Shown here piece after piece: positions 55,959 through 64,000 of a DNA stretch of 64,000 nt. The notes under the pieces were generated by a model. That model searched no databases. It was not told the DNA's origin and saw nothing but the letters and a program-made list of their open reading frames with translations. The stretch is from Dasypus novemcinctus (taxonomy: Eukaryota; Chordata; Mammalia; Cingulata; Dasypodidae), in contig NC_080689.1 in NCBI RefSeq assembly GCF_030445035.2, positions 26,007,278 through 26,071,277 of the forward strand, read 5' to 3'. Both the position numbers and the translations under genes were made by a program. The number at the start of each line of letters is the position of its first letter. Within the stretch, counting starts at the first letter, position 1.

Positions 55959-56476
55959 TGTATTAGTCAGCCAAAGGGGTGCTGCTGCAAAATACCAGAA
56001 ATTGGTTGGTTTTTATAAAGGGTGTTTATTTGGGGTAGGAGCTTACAGATACCAGGTTATAAAGCATAAGTCACTTCCCTCACCAAAGTCTATTTTCACG
56101 TGTTGGAGCCAGATGGCTGCCGACATCTGTGAGGGTTCAGGCTTCCTGTGTTCCTCTCTTCCCAAGGCTTGCTTCTTTCCAGGTTTAGGGTTCCTTTCTT
56201 CCTGGAGCTCCAGCTTAAGGCTTCAGCATTAAACTCCAACATCAAAACTCCAACATCAAAACCCCTCAACTCTGTCCTTTCCCATGCCTTTTATCTGTGA
56301 GTCCCCACCCACCGCGGGGTGTAGACTCAATGCCCTACTGGCACAAGAGGTTTACATAATTAATCAAGGAAACCTATGAATCCAATATAATCTAATATGC
56401 CCAGAGGAAAAGACCAGTTTACAAATGTAATCCAATATTTCTTTTAGGAATTCATCAAAAATATCAAACTGCTACA
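55959..56476 (-). mobile_element. MaLR-type solo LTR with perfect 5-bp TSD
   Basis: It starts 'tgtattagtcagccaaaggg' and ends 'atatcaaactgctaca'. Flanked by 'gaggt' (55954-55958 and 56477-56481). TG...CA ends and a 5-bp duplication are what ERVL/MaLR elements leave. It is the same family as the LTR at 40,724-41,280 in the opposite orientation. Confidence 0.9.
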
Positions 56477-56539
56477 GAGGTAGTGTGTGTTTAACAGGAA
56501 CATACCACAGGATCACTCCTGGCTGACACTCGCTCCCTG

Positions 56540-56705
56540 TTCCTGGTTCTGCTTGTGTTAGAATTGACACATTGGGTGTCCTTCATCTTCTTGTCCCTCC
56601 CACAGCCCTATTTACACCCTAGGCCTTCCTGAGAAGCCCTGTCCAAGTCGGCCTTTCCCTTCACTGACTTTCTGCTGTAGCCACACAATTTAGCACTCCT
56701 TGCAC
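56540..56705 (+). mobile_element. Probable L2 relic
   Basis: 'ggccttcctgagaagccctg' and 'tgtccttcatcttcttgtcc' recall L2 3' blocks, at low similarity. Confidence 0.35.
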
Positions 56706-56739
56706 GTGGATGTCCCCCCTGGAGGCTGAGCTCCATTAG

Positions 56740-57100
56740 AGGGGCTCAGGTCTGGAGAAGAGCTGGGCCACCCTGGAAGACGTGAAGCACCCGCGGAGCC
56801 CAAACTGCACAGCGCGACGGGGGCGGGGACGGAAGGCGCCCCGCCCTCCTGAAGGACTGAGGCGCTGCTGCAGCTGGTTGGGAATCTGAGGGCACACGGC
56901 GACACGTGGCAGCTTCCACAGGGCCCTGGGCGCAGGCTCCGGGTGCCTCGGGGTAGGCATCTGCCTGGTGGTTGAGGCCCCGCCGCGGAGTGGCTGCTCC
57001 AGCAGGAGGGACTGGCGCCGCAGTCACAGGCCGGGAGCGCGTGGCGCAGAAGACAGCACATCAGGACATCAGGTACAACCAATGTACATGCGCCAGTGTG
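56740..57100. promoter_or_regulatory. Second CpG-rich block
   Basis: High GC and CpG content, just left of and running into the GC-rich LTR. Overlapping ORFs of 70-146 codons on both strands reflect GC content. It may be an independent island or unrecognised 5' sequence of the adjacent LTR element. Confidence 0.4.
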
Positions 57101-57109
57101 CAGCCAGGA

Positions 57110-57660
57110 CTGGGGAAGGCGGAGAAACAAAGGTTACACTTTATTCGTTTTGGTTTTCTGAGGCACAGCGTCAGGCAACAGTCTGGCTTGCCTCTCTGGC
57201 CAGCTCTGGCGGGAAGTAGGTACCACTTCAGCCCTCGGCCTGGTACCGGCGCTCAGCCCTCGGCCTGGTACCGGCGTCACCGCCCTCGGCCCACCCTTCG
57301 GCCCTCCCACCGCACGTCATCTCATGCCCCCCCCCCCCCCCTTGCCAAGCCGACGGCCTGACCTTATAAGGGCATTCAGCCCGGCCGGACCAATAGGGAG
57401 CCGGGGCCAGCAACAGCCCTCCCCGCGCCGGCCTGCAGCACCTCAGCTCCCATACCATAGATAGGCAAAAACCCCGTGCTCACCAATCAGCTCTCACCCC
57501 GCACTAGCCCCACCCCCGTTCCCTCGGGCTTATATTGTCAAACACTTCCTCAATAAATGGGATCTGCGCCATCAGCCAGTCTCCGTGGTCTGTCTCCTCT
57601 AGCCGGGCCGCGTCATCCTCGCCTCCTGCGACCCCACGAAGCCCCGCAGAGGCTTCAGTT
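57110..57660 (+). mobile_element. GC-rich ERV LTR (possibly ERV2-like)
   Basis: LTR architecture: a CCAAT-like 'ggaccaatagg', TATA-like 'cttataagg' and 'gcttatattg', polyadenylation signal 'aataaa' (57552-57557), then a T/C-rich U5-like end 'gtggtctgtctcctctagcc'. It also holds a 25-bp tandem duplication and a long C run. Start and class are uncertain. Confidence 0.5.
57228..57277. repeat. 25-bp tandem duplication
   Basis: The units at 57228-57252 and 57253-57277 differ only in the last base; the core is 'gccctcggcctggtaccggc'. A diverged partial third copy follows. A C18-like run lies at about 57,326-57,341. Confidence 0.85.
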
Positions 57661-57689
57661 TTCCAAAACAGTTTTGGTATTTTATAAAA

Positions 57690-58065
57690 CGTGCTCATTG
57701 TAACAATTTATAGAAAGGTTAATAATAATAATACTCTTCCTCCCCCGATCGATCCCATTCTCTTCAAGTAACTAGCACTAGCATATTGGTGTGTATTAGT
57801 TCATGCTTTTTCTATGCTTATACAAACATGGAATCACCTGCTTAGGGTCTGATTTTTGCTTTTTACAAAAATGTGGTCATACTCTTCATATTATTCTACC
57901 CCTTGTTTTCACTTAAAAATGTATGCTACACCTTTCCGCATCAATACATACAAACGTGGTTAGTTCTATTTGATGTATTCACACAGAATGGATGTACCGT
58001 ACTTTATTAAATAATCAGCCCATCAGCAATCATGGGTTATGGTTATGTGCTATCAGGTTTTGTTT
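57690..58065 (-). mobile_element. L1-derived fragment
   Basis: 'tacaaacatggaatcacctg', 'acctttccgcatcaatacat' and 'agaatggatgtaccgtactt' are typical reverse L1M phrases. Confidence 0.6.
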
Positions 58066-58494
58066 GCTAATTGTTTCATATGGACTAGTCCTATCTTAGC
58101 TGTAAACTCCCAAACAGCAAAGACCACATCTTAAACCCAAATTTCCTTCCTAGAACTGACCACCTCACTGCCTCTACACCATGCATTTGACATGACATAC
58201 AAATTCTTTTAATTTTGGAAATGCTTGTAATATCTTTCTTCTCATTTGCTGAAAGGAAGACAGTTCTTGGGTTGAGAAGATCCTGTTTGGCACCCTTGCT
58301 GAGCAGGAGGAGATCATTTTTAATTTCCTAATCCCATATGGTCCAACTTTTCTCCATATGTCAACCTCCCTCCCAACATATGCATCACATTTTCCCACAG
58401 CAACCCCCCCACCCCTCCACTGAAGAAATCATTTAAATGATATACAGTCTACCTCCTTCCCATAAAATTGTGTCAGAGTGAGGCTGCCAAATCC
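58066..58494. other. No gene recognised
   Basis: Nothing assigned. Confidence 0.3.
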
Positions 58495-58640
58495 AACACC
58501 TTCATTTTAAAGATGAGCAAAGTGAGAGTCTCAGTGTGAATGATTTGGCCAAAGTCACTTGACTACTTAACTGAGGAGCTGGGGCTCTGACCAATCCATG
58601 GCTTTCTCCGCTATGGCACACAGTCCTTCCAGGGCCTGGG
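58495..58640 (-). mobile_element. MIR SINE
   Basis: 'cattttaaagatgagcaaag', 'ttggccaaagtcacttgact' and 'ggagctggggctctgaccaa' are in reverse MIR order. Confidence 0.65.
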
Positions 58641-59656
58641 GGTGGTGGGGCAAAGGGGTCGAGGAAGATTTAAAAGCAGGGTTTTTTTTCAGACTTTGAA
58701 ACAGGTAACTGATTATTGCCACCCACCACCCACCCCTCTGAAGGAAGAACTCCTTTCACCAGTCTAGAGTTTGGAGCTTATTGTCCCCCAGGAGGCCTGG
58801 TCTTGCTCTGGCTTGCAGTTTTCTCTGCATCCAGCAGCTAACTGGGTGGTGCAGGCCCTTCTTTCCCTGAATGCCCACAAGGCCTCTGGCATTCCAGGGA
58901 GCCCTCGTTTGAAGTTGCGGTTCTCTCTATCTGGTCCTGTAAAGGTGAAATCCTGCTCACAGGACCAGAGAGGAAGCCTTGTCAGGGGCGGATCCAGATT
59001 TGTGAGGCCTAAAGTTTATAAAATTTTGAAACCCTCCTTATGGGAAAAAAATTTTTTTACAATATCTCATTTTTGCCAATTTTACAAAACTATATGAACA
59101 CATTGCTAGGATCCTGCCTAGTGCCTTAGAAAGGGCCAAGCCTTGGCAAGAGGGGCACTGAAAAATTTCCTCTAGGCCTTTTATGGAATACAGTAGGGCA
59201 TGCCTAGGGCACCCTTTTTTCCCCTCGCGTATGGAGGGACGTTGCTGCCACACCCTGCAGTGAGGCATTGCACGCTGAACCCAAAGTCCCAGAGTCTTCA
59301 GGACAGTCTCGGTTTCAAATATTTTATCAGATCTTGTGTCAAATGATGCATCTTGACTTTTTTTTAATCTGGGTGGTAATGATACAGAATGGATGTATGA
59401 AAGAGAAAGAAAACAAAATAAAGCAAAAAATGCAAATAAAACCAAACCTCCAAAATGAAAACAACAAGGGATGGAACTAGTCAGCTGCTCCCTATGGATG
59501 TTTTGTTTCCATGGAAAGAACCCAGGAAGGACAAAAAGAGCTCCAAGCTCCTGCAGAGCACAGAAGTTTTACACCTGCTAAGTAAATAGCAGAAATCTCT
59601 AAAGGAAATTATCTTCCCTTATACGGTAACAACAGTTATGCTGCTAAAGAAATTCT
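58641..59656. other. No gene recognised
   Basis: Two opposite ORFs (58,771-59,097 and 59,038-59,445) have no domain. Nothing assigned. Confidence 0.3.
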
Positions 59657-59737
59657 TGCCTTAGTCAGGATTCTCCAGAGAAACAGAACTGACAGGATAG
59701 ATAAATAGATGGATTGACAGAGAGAGATGGATGGATG

Positions 59738-59816
<79 letters not shown>

Positions 59817-60320
59817 GGAGAAATGGATGAATGGATGGAGAAATGGATGAATGGATGGATGGAGAGATAAGAGACATGGATGGGTAGGTAGGTAGGTAGG
59901 TAGGTAGATAGATGTTACAGACATAGATATAGAGAGATTTATTATAGGAATTGGCTCCCATGACCATGGGATTGGCACATCTCAATTCTATAGGGCAGAC
60001 CCCAAGTTAGAAATATAAAAATGACCAGTTCCCCAGGAGAAACTGGCTAGGGAATTAGAAATTAGTGTTAGAAATTCTTTCTGACTGCTAAAAATTTCAG
60101 CTCTTGCTTTAAAGCCTCCAATCGATTGGATGAGGAAACTCTTCTCATTACTAAAGGCAATCTCCTTTGTTGATTGTAGATGTAACCAGCCATAGATGTA
60201 GTCAACTGACTAATGATTTAAATCCACCTATTAAATATACTCACAGTAACAATCAGGCCAGAGTTTCCTTGACCAAACAACTGGGCACTATTACTTAGCC
60301 AAGTTGACAAATAAATCACA
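59657..60320 (-). mobile_element. MaLR LTR carrying a GATA microsatellite
   Basis: It begins 'tgccttagtcaggattctcc' and ends 'aagttgacaaataaatcaca', and aligns with the split LTR at 17,329-19,078. The tetranucleotide array sits just inside the 3' end of the LTR (left side on the plus strand), directly after 'gaactgacaggatag'. No clear target duplication remains. Confidence 0.75.
59727..59905. repeat. Compound (GGAT)n-(GATA)n-(TAGG)n microsatellite
   Basis: GGAT units from 59,727, about 19-20 near-perfect GATA units at 59,738-59,815, then duplicated 'ggagaaatggatgaatggat' phrases and TAGG units at 59,884-59,905. Ser-Ile-Tyr-Leu repeat ORFs on the minus strand are artefacts. Confidence 0.95.
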
Positions 60321-60719
60321 CCTTTTTAGACTTATGTTAGATAAGAAAAAAATACAGTTTAGCTGGATTGGACAAGCTGAGTTCAAAAGACTGGAGAATC
60401 TCCTTCTAGTTCCTGTCCTCAGCTTTCCATTTCATGGGTAACCAGACCCAATATTTCGAAGTATAACATTGAAGGAGGCTGTGTTCTGTGAGTCTCCAAT
60501 GCCTAATGACTCAGGCAACTATTCCACAGCATTCTAAGGGGGCTGTGAGGGAAAAGATGTGCAGTGAAAAGCTGTTCACCAAGGACTTAGAAATCAAATC
60601 ACCCCAGGTAAGAGGTGTTCATTTCGCTTTCCAGAAGACACGATCCTTCTAGCTAAGCACGTCCCAGGTTAGCACAGTTGGCCTGTCTGCTCAACAATAG
60701 CAAGGGTGATAACAACCAG
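60321..60719. other. Unassigned spacer
   Basis: Nothing assigned. Confidence 0.3.
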
Positions 60720-60935
60720 TCATAACTTCTGTTTATTGAGGCTTACTCTGTGCCTTAAATGTATTATCTTGTTTGATTCTCAAAACAATTCCATTTATAT
60801 TCTCATTTTACAGACAAAAGAGCAAACATACCCAATGTCACAATAAGCTAATAAGTGCTAAAGCTGGTACTCAAATCCAGTTCTGCCAGACTCCAAAAAC
60901 CATTCGTTCAACCACTATGCTCTCCTGCTTTAATG
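60720..60935 (-). mobile_element. MIR SINE
   Basis: 'ttgattctcaaaacaattcc', 'tctcattttacagacaaaag', 'gctggtactcaaatccagtt' and 'ccattcgttcaaccactatg' are in reverse MIR order over nearly full length. Confidence 0.8.
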
Positions 60936-61009
60936 GGTAACAGATGAATTTCTGTCCACAAGGATTAGTCAAGTCCTTCTTGGCTAATGGTGACAAAAGA
61001 GATATTGCT

Positions 61010-61165
61010 CTGGGCCAAGCTCCATTCTCTCACCAGGTCTAGCATCACAATCACCCAGGCCAATTCTTCAGCCCCACCCCAGACCGACTGAGTCAGGATC
61101 TCTGGGGATGGGGCCCTGGAATCTTCATTTAACATGCTCTCCAGGCAATTCTGCAGCATAATGGA
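61010..61165 (+). mobile_element. MER5A-type MITE relic
   Basis: 'tagcatcacaatcacccagg', 'cagccccaccccagaccgac', 'tgagtcaggatctctgggga' and 'catgctctccaggcaattct' are in MER5A order; the left end is eroded. Confidence 0.6.
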
Positions 61166-62629
61166 GAACAGCCATTTTGAAGTTGGTGGCACTGTCCACT
61201 GATGGTGGTAGTCATTCCTCCTGGCTTGCCTGGTAGACCCAGTCTATACTTGTGGTCCCAGCATAAGTATCAATTGTACCCCCCTTTATTTGTCCCTATT
61301 TGGATGATCAATTCATATATATATTTCTGTATTTTTATATCAAAATCAGACCATACTGTACATACTATTTTATAACCTAAATTTTACTTTTAATGATCTC
61401 CACTTTTCTCTTTTCCAATATCAGTCCATATTCAGATTTTGTCATCTCCAAAATGTCCTGTATATCCAGTTTCATCAATTCACATATTGCTTTGTGAATT
61501 GCACATCATTTGTCTCTTCTAAACTAAAAGCTTCTCCCTCTCTCTTTCTCATTTCATGACACTGATTTATTAAATGAGATCAGACATCACCCTATAGGCT
61601 ATGCCATCTTTTTTATTTGTCTGGACACTTCTTTATGATGTTGTTTAGTTTGTTCCCCTCTTCCTTGTATTTCTTATCAACTAGAAATTAGATTAAAATT
61701 TAATGGAATCAAGTTAGATATACTTGACTATATATATCACAGTTAATGTTGTTTACTTCATCTTTGTATCACATCAAGAAACATGTAATGTCTGGTTGAA
61801 CCACAACCACCAGGTGAGGGTGATGACTGTCTGATCCCATGACTGGATATTAACATTTTCTCCCTTGCAACCAGGAAGTAATCTATATGGTGATACTTTG
61901 GCACTATAGGAATATTTAGTTCTCCATCAAACATACACCTAATACTTTTAACATCATTAATAATCCTTCCTGGGTTAAGGTGTTCCAGAAAGTTGATTTG
62001 CTGATACAATCAATACATCTACATTATTGGCTGACATTCTTCCATAAAGTAGAGATTTTTCCTTATCATCTGGGGCCATTTGGTTACCATGAAAACCAGT
62101 TCCTATTTGAAAGGCAAATTAAATGTTTACTTCTTTAATTACCAGTTGTAAATTAAGGAGCTAGTTTAATAGCCTCTTGGGCCCAACTTCTAGGGTCCAT
62201 TCATAGCATCTCCATCAAAAGAGTGAGCACCTTTTAGAAGAGTCTAGTGGTCATAGGAAAAGTCTGGCCAGATGGTGCATAGACATGATTAGCAACAAGA
62301 AATATTCTACTAGAAACAGTAGCTATAATGACTTAAATTAACTACAATTTTCACATCTGATCCTCAAGCCACTACCCTGTACTGCATTTCTTTGAGCTCA
62401 GTCAGTTCTTGAAGAGCACTTAGCTTATAATAGAACACATTTTGTTGCCTCTCAGAAAAGAGCTTTCATTAAGCAGAAGCAGTTGTTCTAGTTAGAGATC
62501 TCAACCAACGGAAGAGCACTGTACCAAATTAAGGGACAATGATTCTTTGTGTTCTCAGTTTCATATGCAGTGTAAGGCTAGTATTTCCAGAACATTCATC
62601 ACACACTGTGACATATTCTATTTTCCAAA
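61166..62629. other. No gene recognised; possible L1 and other old repeats
   Basis: 61,300-61,440 has L1-like phrases. 61,740-62,220 contains 'aaccaggaagtaatctatat' and 'ttaccatgaaaaccagttcc', which look like an old repeat I cannot name. No exon recognised. Confidence 0.3.
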
Positions 62630-62639
62630 GATAGTCACA

Positions 62640-63870
62640 ACAATATCTACCAATCCCACATAAATAAAAAAAGATTGTAAGAGGATATTATGGACAACTG
62701 TTGGCAACAAATTAGATAACATAGATTAAATGGACAAATTCCTAGAAACATACAAACTACCTACACTGACTCAAGAAGAAAAGATTTCAACAGATATGTG
62801 ACTAAAAAGAGGTTGAGTCAGTAATCGAGAACCTCCCAACAAAGAAAAGCCCAGGAACAGATGGCTTCACAGGTGAAGTTTATGAAACAATCCAGGAAGA
62901 ATTAGCACCAATCCTTCTCAAACTCTTCTAAAATACTGAAGAGAAGGGAACACTCCCTAACTCATTCTCTGGCCAATATCACACTAATACCGAAGCCAGA
63001 CAAAAATATCACAAGAAAATTACAGACCAATAGCCCTGATGAATATAGATGGAACATCTTCAACAAAATATTAACCAACTGGATCCAAAAGCACATTAAA
63101 AGAATTATACACCACGATCAAGTGAGATTTATCCCAAGGATGAAAAGGTGGTTCAACATAAGAAAATCAATTATTAATTAATGTAAATATACCGCATTAA
63201 CAGAAAGCAGGGGGTGGGGAGTAAGTGAAACATGATCATCTCAATTGATGCAGAAAAGGCATTTGAAAAAATCCCACAACCATTCTTGACAACAACATCC
63301 AGAAACTAGGAATAGAAGGAAACCTCAACATGATTAAAGGACATATATGAAAATCCCACCACTAACAACACACTCAATAGTGAAAGACTGAAAATTTTCC
63401 CTCCAGGAACACAAGAATGCCCACTGTCATCCATGTCATTCAACATTGTACTGGAGTGCTAGCCAGAGAAATGTATGAGACTCCTGTGTGATGTTATGTA
63501 TGTTTATTTTATAAGTTCACAATATTTACTATACACTTATTGTTTATGTGTATTCATACATGAATGATATACTTCAATAAAAAAATATATATATGAATGG
63601 CTAAAAAAAAAAAAAAACCAGAAAGGAAAAAGTAAAACATTACTGACTTGCAGATGACATTATCCTATATATAGAAAATCCTGAAAAATCCACAGTAAAG
63701 CTACTCACGGTAATAAATGAATTCAGTAAAGTAGTGGGGGAAAATACCAACATGCAAAATTCAATAGTAATGAATATTCTGAAAAGGACATAAAGAAAAA
63801 AATTCCATTTACTATAACAACTAAAAGAATCAGATATCTAGGAATAAATTTAATCAAGGATGTAAAGCAT
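62640..63870 (+). pseudogene. Decayed L1 ORF2 (reverse transcriptase region)
   Basis: This is the reverse transcriptase part of L1 ORF2 with many frameshifts and stops. Recognisable peptides, in different frames, include NYRPIALMNID near 63,020, HDQVRFIP at 63,113 (the family has G where R is here) and SIDAEKAFEKI at 63,241, which carries the first catalytic Asp. The second catalytic motif, normally FADD, reads LADD at 63,647-63,658. A stretch before it is replaced by the insertion at 63,475-63,617. The element is dead and continues to the DAS-SINE at the window end. Confidence 0.85.
63475..63617 (+). mobile_element. Short retroposon tail inserted in the L1 ORF2
   Basis: Sequence not expected in ORF2: 'gatgttatgtatgtttattt' ... 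'cttcaataaaaaaatatata' then a run of 15 A (63,603-63,617). An A-rich 3' end makes it a truncated L1-type or other retroposon 3' end. The original L1 bases at the junction seem lost, so a deletion accompanied or followed insertion. Confidence 0.5.
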
Positions 63871-63871
63871 T

Positions 63872-64000
63872 TATTTATTTTTTTAAAGATTTATTTTATT
63901 TATTTATCCCCCCCACTCCTTTGTTTGATAGTCGCTATCTGCTCTTTGTGTCCATTTGCTGTGTGCTCTCTGTGTCTGCTTGTCTTCTCTTCAGGAGGCA
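63872..64000 (-). mobile_element. DAS-SINE, cut by the window end
   Basis: (ATTT)n tail and C-rich tract, then 'gctatctgctctttgtgtcc', 'atttgctgtgtgctctctgt' and 'cttctcttcaggaggca', the reverse complement of a DAS dimer's 3' half. The head lies beyond base 64,000. Confidence 0.85.

Noticed and set aside
57005..57025. 'tggcgccg' near the CpG-rich block, considered as a retroviral primer-binding site
   Set aside because: It lies upstream of the LTR rather than just after it, and the match to a tRNA 3' end is too short.
59661..59985. Ser-Ile-Tyr-Leu repeat proteins on the minus strand
   Set aside because: Direct translation of the GATA microsatellite.
62640..63870. Functional reverse transcriptase
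   Set aside because: Multiple stops and frameshifts, altered catalytic-motif context, and an inserted segment show a dead L1.

Overview
The window looks like ordinary mammalian nuclear DNA that is rich in transposable elements, with no confidently recognisable complete protein-coding gene. The best organism clue is the repeated tRNA-derived SINE. Its head starts near 'gacttggcccagtggtt' and carries a 'ggttcaaacc' B box. Its body contains 'caaggagtgccctgccacgc', and it ends in a G-rich tract followed by (AAAT)n. This matches the DAS-SINE type known from armadillos and other Xenarthra, so a Dasypus-like xenarthran is the most likely source (inference). Pan-mammalian MIR, L2, MER5A and MaLR relics fit a placental mammal.

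Layout. 1-9.6 kb: L2 remnants, a solo ERV-type LTR, an L1 3' UTR, a very unusual DAS-SINE with an expanded internal minisatellite (3,421-4,321), a MIR and a dimeric DAS-SINE. 9.6-21 kb: a 1.2 kb retroposon 3' module at 11 kb, repeated in inverted orientation at 17.6-18.9 kb inside a MaLR LTR and itself carrying a DAS-SINE. There is also a small hAT MITE with intact target-site duplications and paired short SINE heads. 21-31 kb: a candidate retro-pseudogene, MER5A, L2, a MaLR LTR, another solo LTR, DAS-SINEs and a long minus-strand L1. 31-50 kb: sparse old repeats (MIR, MER5A, MaLR), then a 2.7 kb L1 at 40.5-43.3 kb interrupted by an LTR and a DAS-SINE. 50.6-51.1 kb: a CpG island with a possible minus-strand first exon, the best candidate for a real gene start. 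51-64 kb: further LTRs (one with a perfect 5-bp target duplication), a second CpG-rich block, a GATA microsatellite inside a MaLR LTR, and a decayed L1 ORF2 at the right end.

Nothing here works together as an operon or pathway. What the window records is a history of retroposition. Many insertions can be ordered in time because they are nested and flanked by readable target-site duplications (TSDs). Most open reading frames are chance products of SINEs or microsatellites. Family names are from memory of consensus sequences; boundaries without a TSD are approximate.
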